NCBI GenBank assembly: GCA_002702965.1
Contig: PADE01000274.1
Span: forward strand, 1-10,975
Reading direction: 5' to 3'
Length of the DNA: 10,975 nucleotides
Source: Planctomycetaceae bacterium
Lineage (GTDB): Bacteria > Planctomycetota > Planctomycetia > Pirellulales > Pirellulaceae
Shown here: piece by piece, positions 8,267-10,975 of the stretch
How positions within the stretch are numbered: position 1 is the stretch's first letter
Layout of the letters: each line of letters opens with the position of its first letter
The notes under the pieces: model-generated
What the model was told of the DNA's origin: nothing
Databases searched by the model: none
What the model saw: only the letters and a program-made list of their open reading frames with translations
Position numbers and translations under genes: made by a program

Positions 8267-9280
8267 TCAGAACCCGCGCGCAGCGCGCAGGTCGTCAAAA
8301 TCTCGGAGGTGATAGTCGATGCCGACGTAATCCAGTAGCCGACAGAGTCCGCGCAACGCCACCCCCAAGCCATCCGGTCCACTGAATCCGCCAAACTGGC
8401 CGCCCCCCTTGACGTGGGGCTCCAGATCGAGAAAGACGCCCGGGATCCCGCGCCGTTTCAGTTTGCGGGTAAGCTTGGGAATCCACCCGCGAAAATCGCG
8501 GAGGATCGTCTCATGCCCGCTGTCACCCAAATCAGCTGGCACAAAGTGCTTCAGTGATGCCTCGTCCACATGATCGGTTCTCTGCACCGCCTGCGGGTGG
8601 CGATAATCCTTGATATGCATCCACCCCATCCCTTGTTTCATCGCTAGATACTGTTGAAACACCTCGTCCGCGGAACAACCCTGGGTGACGATGTTGCCGG
8701 CGTCAAAAATCAATGTCATCGCTGGATGGTTCACTTGGCGATGGATTTCCGCCAACAGCGAACCGCTCTGTCCAACGAGGTTCGCTTCGACCTCCAGACC
8801 AAACGTCAAACCGGCCTCCGCGCAAGTCTCAGCAATCTGAGCCAATTGGTCGACGACCTGAGGAAGATGCACCCCGGGCTCGGTTCCCCGGGGATGGTAG
8901 AAGGAAAAACCTCGGATCAGCTTCGTTTCCAGGGTATGCGCCAATCCCACGGCCCGCTGCACCTGTTTTCCAAGGTATTTGGAAAATGGAATGAACGGGT
9001 TGTGCGTGCCATCTTCGACATCCAATAACTTGACTTTTCCAATTGGCGATCCCAACGAAGAGACACGCAACCCGTATTCGTCGTGCAAACGTAGCAGCCG
9101 GCGAATTTCCGGCTTGGTCAACTGCATGACGTTCTTAACACCTTGGCCGAGATCGATAAAACGGATCGTATAATACTGAAGTCCCAGAGCCGAAAACGCC
9201 GAAAACTGCTGCTGCGCCGTTTTCTGGTTCGCTGCTTCGTCTGCAAAACCGGTGAGGATCACACTGGGATTGGACACCAT
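8267..9280 (-). CDS. Sugar phosphate isomerase/epimerase-like TIM-barrel protein
   Basis: The product is 337 residues, starting at ATG 9280 (MVSNPSVILTGFADEAA). The frame stays open upstream to 9505, but those residues look random; GGGGTG lies 5 nt before the chosen start as a weak ribosome-binding site. The sequence fits the AP-endonuclease-2/xylose-isomerase-like TIM barrel. Metal-ligand and catalytic candidates lie at the ends of successive strands: Glu163 in GLEVE, Asp193 in IFDAGN, His222 with Lys224-Asp225 in MHIKD, and Glu287 in FLDLEPH. All are present, so the fold and metal centre look intact. There is no signal peptide, so it is probably cytoplasmic. Families of this fold isomerise or epimerise sugars and inositols (for example the IolE/IolI type); the substrate cannot be told from sequence. 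It converges on the oxoprolinase gene (43-bp gap) and diverges from the DUF1501 gene. Confidence 0.88.
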   Translation of the reverse strand: MVSNPSVILTGFADEAANQKTAQQQFSAFSALGLQYYTIRFIDLGQGVKNVMQLTKPEIRRLLRLHDEYGLRVSSLGSPIGKVKLLDVEDGTHNPFIPFSKYLGKQVQRAVGLAHTLETKLIRGFSFYHPRGTEPGVHLPQVVDQLAQIAETCAEAGLTFGLEVEANLVGQSGSLLAEIHRQVNHPAMTLIFDAGNIVTQGCSADEVFQQYLAMKQGMGWMHIKDYRHPQAVQRTDHVDEASLKHFVPADLGDSGHETILRDFRGWIPKLTRKLKRRGIPGVFLDLEPHVKGGGQFGGFSGPDGLGVALRGLCRLLDYVGIDYHLRDFDDLRAARGF

Positions 9281-9317
9281 AAGACACCCCGAATTAGCCC
9301 TGAAAACCGTAAACGCC

Positions 9318-9345
9318 ATTGTCCGGGCGACTTCACGCCTGACAA
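9318..9345 (-). promoter_or_regulatory. Candidate sigma70-type promoter for the isomerase-like gene
   Basis: On the minus strand, TTGTCA (9345-9340, five of six matches to TTGACA) and GACAAT (9323-9318, four of six to TATAAT) are separated by 16 nt. The -10 element lies 37 nt upstream of the ATG at 9280. It was found by eye, and planctomycete promoters are not well defined. Confidence 0.33.
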
Positions 9346-9399
9346 GTGGGCGACAAACGGTGAACCCCAGACCATATGCTGCAAACGGACGGTTCGAAA

Positions 9400-9428
9400 T
9401 TGACCTCCGACACCAGGGGCGGTAGGAT
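9400..9428 (+). promoter_or_regulatory. Candidate sigma70-type promoter for the DUF1501 gene
   Basis: TTGACC (9400-9405, five of six matches to the -35 consensus) and TAGGAT (9423-9428, four of six to TATAAT) are separated by the optimal 17 nt. The -10 element is 92 nt upstream of the ATG at 9521, implying a leader of roughly 85 nt. It was found by eye in the divergent gap. Confidence 0.4.
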
Positions 9429-9520
9429 TCAGAGCTGATTGTGTTCGATCTGCAGGCGCCTCCAAACAAGCACCTGCCGTGCACAACACGTCCCCGAGCA
9501 TCCACCCACCGAGCTCAAAC

Positions 9521-10927
9521 ATGCCAACACAGCACGGGCCGCAACCGCCTCAGCGTCGAGAGATTCTTCGAGCAGGTGCCGCACTGGGAGCACTGGGTGT
9601 CGCGCACCAAGCCGCCGGGTTCACACCGCAGCCGTCCCGCAATGCCAAGTCGGTGCTCTTTGTTTTCTTGACCGGTGGCATGTCGCACCACGATTCCTTT
9701 GACATGAAACCCGAGGCGCCCGACGGCATCCGCGGCGAGTTCCAGCCGATCGCCACCCGCACGCCGGGACTCCAAGTCTGCGAGCTGCTGCCGCTGATGT
9801 CCCAACGCACTGAGATCTACGCGCTTCACCGGGCGATGGCAACCGGCAGCAGTGGACATGAACCGGCGTGCCACATGCTGCTGACAGGCCGTCTCGATCT
9901 GCCAACTGGATTTACTCTCAACGATGTTCCCAACGCCAAGGAGTGGCCATCGATCCCGGCGGTGATCACCTACGCCATGCGGGACCAACAACACCTGCTT
10001 CCACCGGCCGTCATTTTGCCTGAACCGAGTGTCAATGAGGCGGCCCGTTTTCGACCCGGTCAGTACGCCGGTCAGCTCGGCAGCCAGTGGGAGGCCTGGC
10101 ACATTGACATCGCGGCGAAATGTCCGCTGGGCAATGGAGCCTGTCCCGACTGTTTTCGCTTTGACGACAGCAAGTTCGAGCACGCTGCCAGCAGTGTGTT
10201 CGACACTCCTGTATTGACCCTGCCCACGGGAGGGCAACAACGCTTTGGACGCCGTGTCGACTTGCTCGATTTCATGCAGCGTCAACGCGCGAGTCTGGCG
10301 TCCGCTGCGAACCAATTCGACCGCCAGCGGCAACAAGCCATTTCTCTGCTGACCGACCCGCACACCAGTCACGCTTTTAATGTCGAACGAGCAGATCCTA
10401 AACTTCTCGAACGGTATGGAAAGAACAAGTTCGGTCTCTCCTGCTTGATGGGTAAGAACTTGATCGAGGCAGGAGTCCGATACGTACAAGTCAACCTCGG
10501 CAAGAACTCATCCTGGGACACGCATATGGCGAATTTCAGGAATCTCAAGAAAAATCTTCTGCCCCCATTCGACAAGTGTATCTCCGCTTTGCTGGACGAC
10601 ATGTCCTCCAGCGGGCTACTGGACGAGACGTTGGTCATCGTCGCCGGGGAATTCGGCCGCACGCCGAAGATCAACAAGGACGCCGGGCGAGATCATTGGG
10701 GCCCCTGTAACACAATGATATTCGCCGGTGCGGGTGTGCAGGGTGGCAGGGTCGTGGGGGCATCCGACCACCTGGGCGCTCAGCCGATCGATGAGACACA
10801 GTATCCCGAGAACTTCTCCGCTCTGATCTATGACACACTCGGGATCCCCCGTCACGCCACCTGGGTGGATATGGAGGGTCGTCCCCATTCAATCTATCGA
10901 GGTCGGCCGATTGCCGGTCTGATGTAG
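9521..10927 (+). CDS. DUF1501 family protein with twin-arginine leader
   Basis: The product is 468 residues, starting at ATG 9521. A GTG at 9479 would add 14 residues but has no better ribosome-binding site; neither start has a strong one. Residues 12-19 (RREILRAG) followed by a hydrophobic stretch (AALGALGVAHQAAG) form a twin-arginine export signal, so the protein is probably folded and cofactored before leaving the cytoplasm. DUF1501 landmarks are FLTGGMSHHDSFDMKP (49-64), SWDTH (331-335), GEFGRTPKIN (376-385) and GRDHWG (389-394). The His/Asp motifs resemble the metal sites of the alkaline phosphatase/sulfatase superfamily, to which DUF1501 is related. The full length is present to the TAG stop. 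A cysteine cluster, C201-C208-C211, lies in the middle. Planctomycetes often encode these next to DUF1549/DUF1553 cytochrome-like proteins; no such gene lies upstream here. The substrate is unknown. Confidence 0.92.
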   Translation: MPTQHGPQPPQRREILRAGAALGALGVAHQAAGFTPQPSRNAKSVLFVFLTGGMSHHDSFDMKPEAPDGIRGEFQPIATRTPGLQVCELLPLMSQRTEIYALHRAMATGSSGHEPACHMLLTGRLDLPTGFTLNDVPNAKEWPSIPAVITYAMRDQQHLLPPAVILPEPSVNEAARFRPGQYAGQLGSQWEAWHIDIAAKCPLGNGACPDCFRFDDSKFEHAASSVFDTPVLTLPTGGQQRFGRRVDLLDFMQRQRASLASAANQFDRQRQQAISLLTDPHTSHAFNVERADPKLLERYGKNKFGLSCLMGKNLIEAGVRYVQVNLGKNSSWDTHMANFRNLKKNLLPPFDKCISALLDDMSSSGLLDETLVIVAGEFGRTPKINKDAGRDHWGPCNTMIFAGAGVQGGRVVGASDHLGAQPIDETQYPENFSALIYDTLGIPRHATWVDMEGRPHSIYRGRPIAGLM

Positions 10928-10953
10928 CAACGACGCGTCAATTGTGCGCCGCG

Positions 10954-10972
10954 CCTGCCCACAGGTGGCAGG
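10954..10972 (+). terminator. Inverted repeat after the DUF1501 stop, possible terminator hairpin
   Basis: CCTGCC (10954-10959) pairs with GGCAGG (10967-10972) across a 7-nt loop, starting 27 nt after the DUF1501 stop codon. Position and GC content suit a transcript-end hairpin. The window ends 3 nt later, so whether a T-tract follows cannot be seen. Confidence 0.4.
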
Positions 10973-10975
10973 TCG

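Noticed and set aside
7782..8312. Plus-strand open frame of 176 codons
   Set aside because: It is an out-of-frame shadow of the conserved C-terminal part of hydantoinase B and runs across the convergent junction. Its product is Arg/Ser/Trp-rich with no motif.
9281..9505. N-terminal extension of the isomerase-like protein
   Set aside because: The 75 upstream residues are Arg/Cys-rich with no barrel features, and they would swallow the best promoter candidate. The ATG at 9280 gives a typical family start.
9515..10489. Minus-strand open frame of 324 codons
   Set aside because: It is antisense to the DUF1501 gene, which carries all family motifs. The antisense product shows no motif and no ribosome-binding site was seen.

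Overview
This is a GC-rich chromosomal window that most likely comes from a planctomycete (Pirellulales-like Planctomycetota). The inference rests on the gene types. There is a secreted PQQ-type beta-propeller protein opening with a WSRFRGPNG motif. There is a Tat-exported DUF1501 protein. There is a fused oxoprolinase/hydantoinase and a TIM-barrel sugar-phosphate-isomerase-like protein. There is also a very large secreted protein of a kind I associate with planctomycetes. No phage, transposase, CRISPR array, rRNA or tRNA gene was found, and nothing looks like a defence or other mobile system.

Layout. Positions 1-2354 (minus strand) hold the 5' part of a gene for a secreted protein of at least about 780 residues, cut by the left edge; its last ~30 codons before the edge may contain a frameshift. 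A 440-bp divergent gap (2355-2794) separates it from a plus-strand signal-peptide-bearing PQQ-like beta-propeller gene (2795-4105). After a 245-nt gap with a small palindrome comes a 1290-codon plus-strand gene (4351-8223) for a fused HyuA-HyuB protein of the ATP-dependent 5-oxoprolinase type, probably starting at TTG. It converges over 43 bp with a minus-strand isomerase-like gene (8267-9280). That gene is divergent, across 240 bp with a plausible promoter on each strand, from a DUF1501 gene (9521-10927) with a twin-arginine leader. The window ends just after it in a short inverted repeat.

How the genes relate. They alternate in strand, with gaps of 43 to 440 bp, so most look like separate transcription units; only the beta-propeller and oxoprolinase genes are co-directional neighbours. 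Three of the five products carry export signals (two Sec, one Tat). The other two look cytoplasmic: one predicted to open 5-oxoproline or a related cyclic amide with ATP, the other predicted to act on a small sugar-like substrate. No pathway linking all five can be read from the sequence. The window is mostly ordinary planctomycete core or accessory genome. The points worth checking are the uncharacterised giant secreted protein and its possible frameshift, the N-terminal insertion and TTG start of the oxoprolinase, a cysteine cluster in the DUF1501 protein, and a few small inverted repeats.
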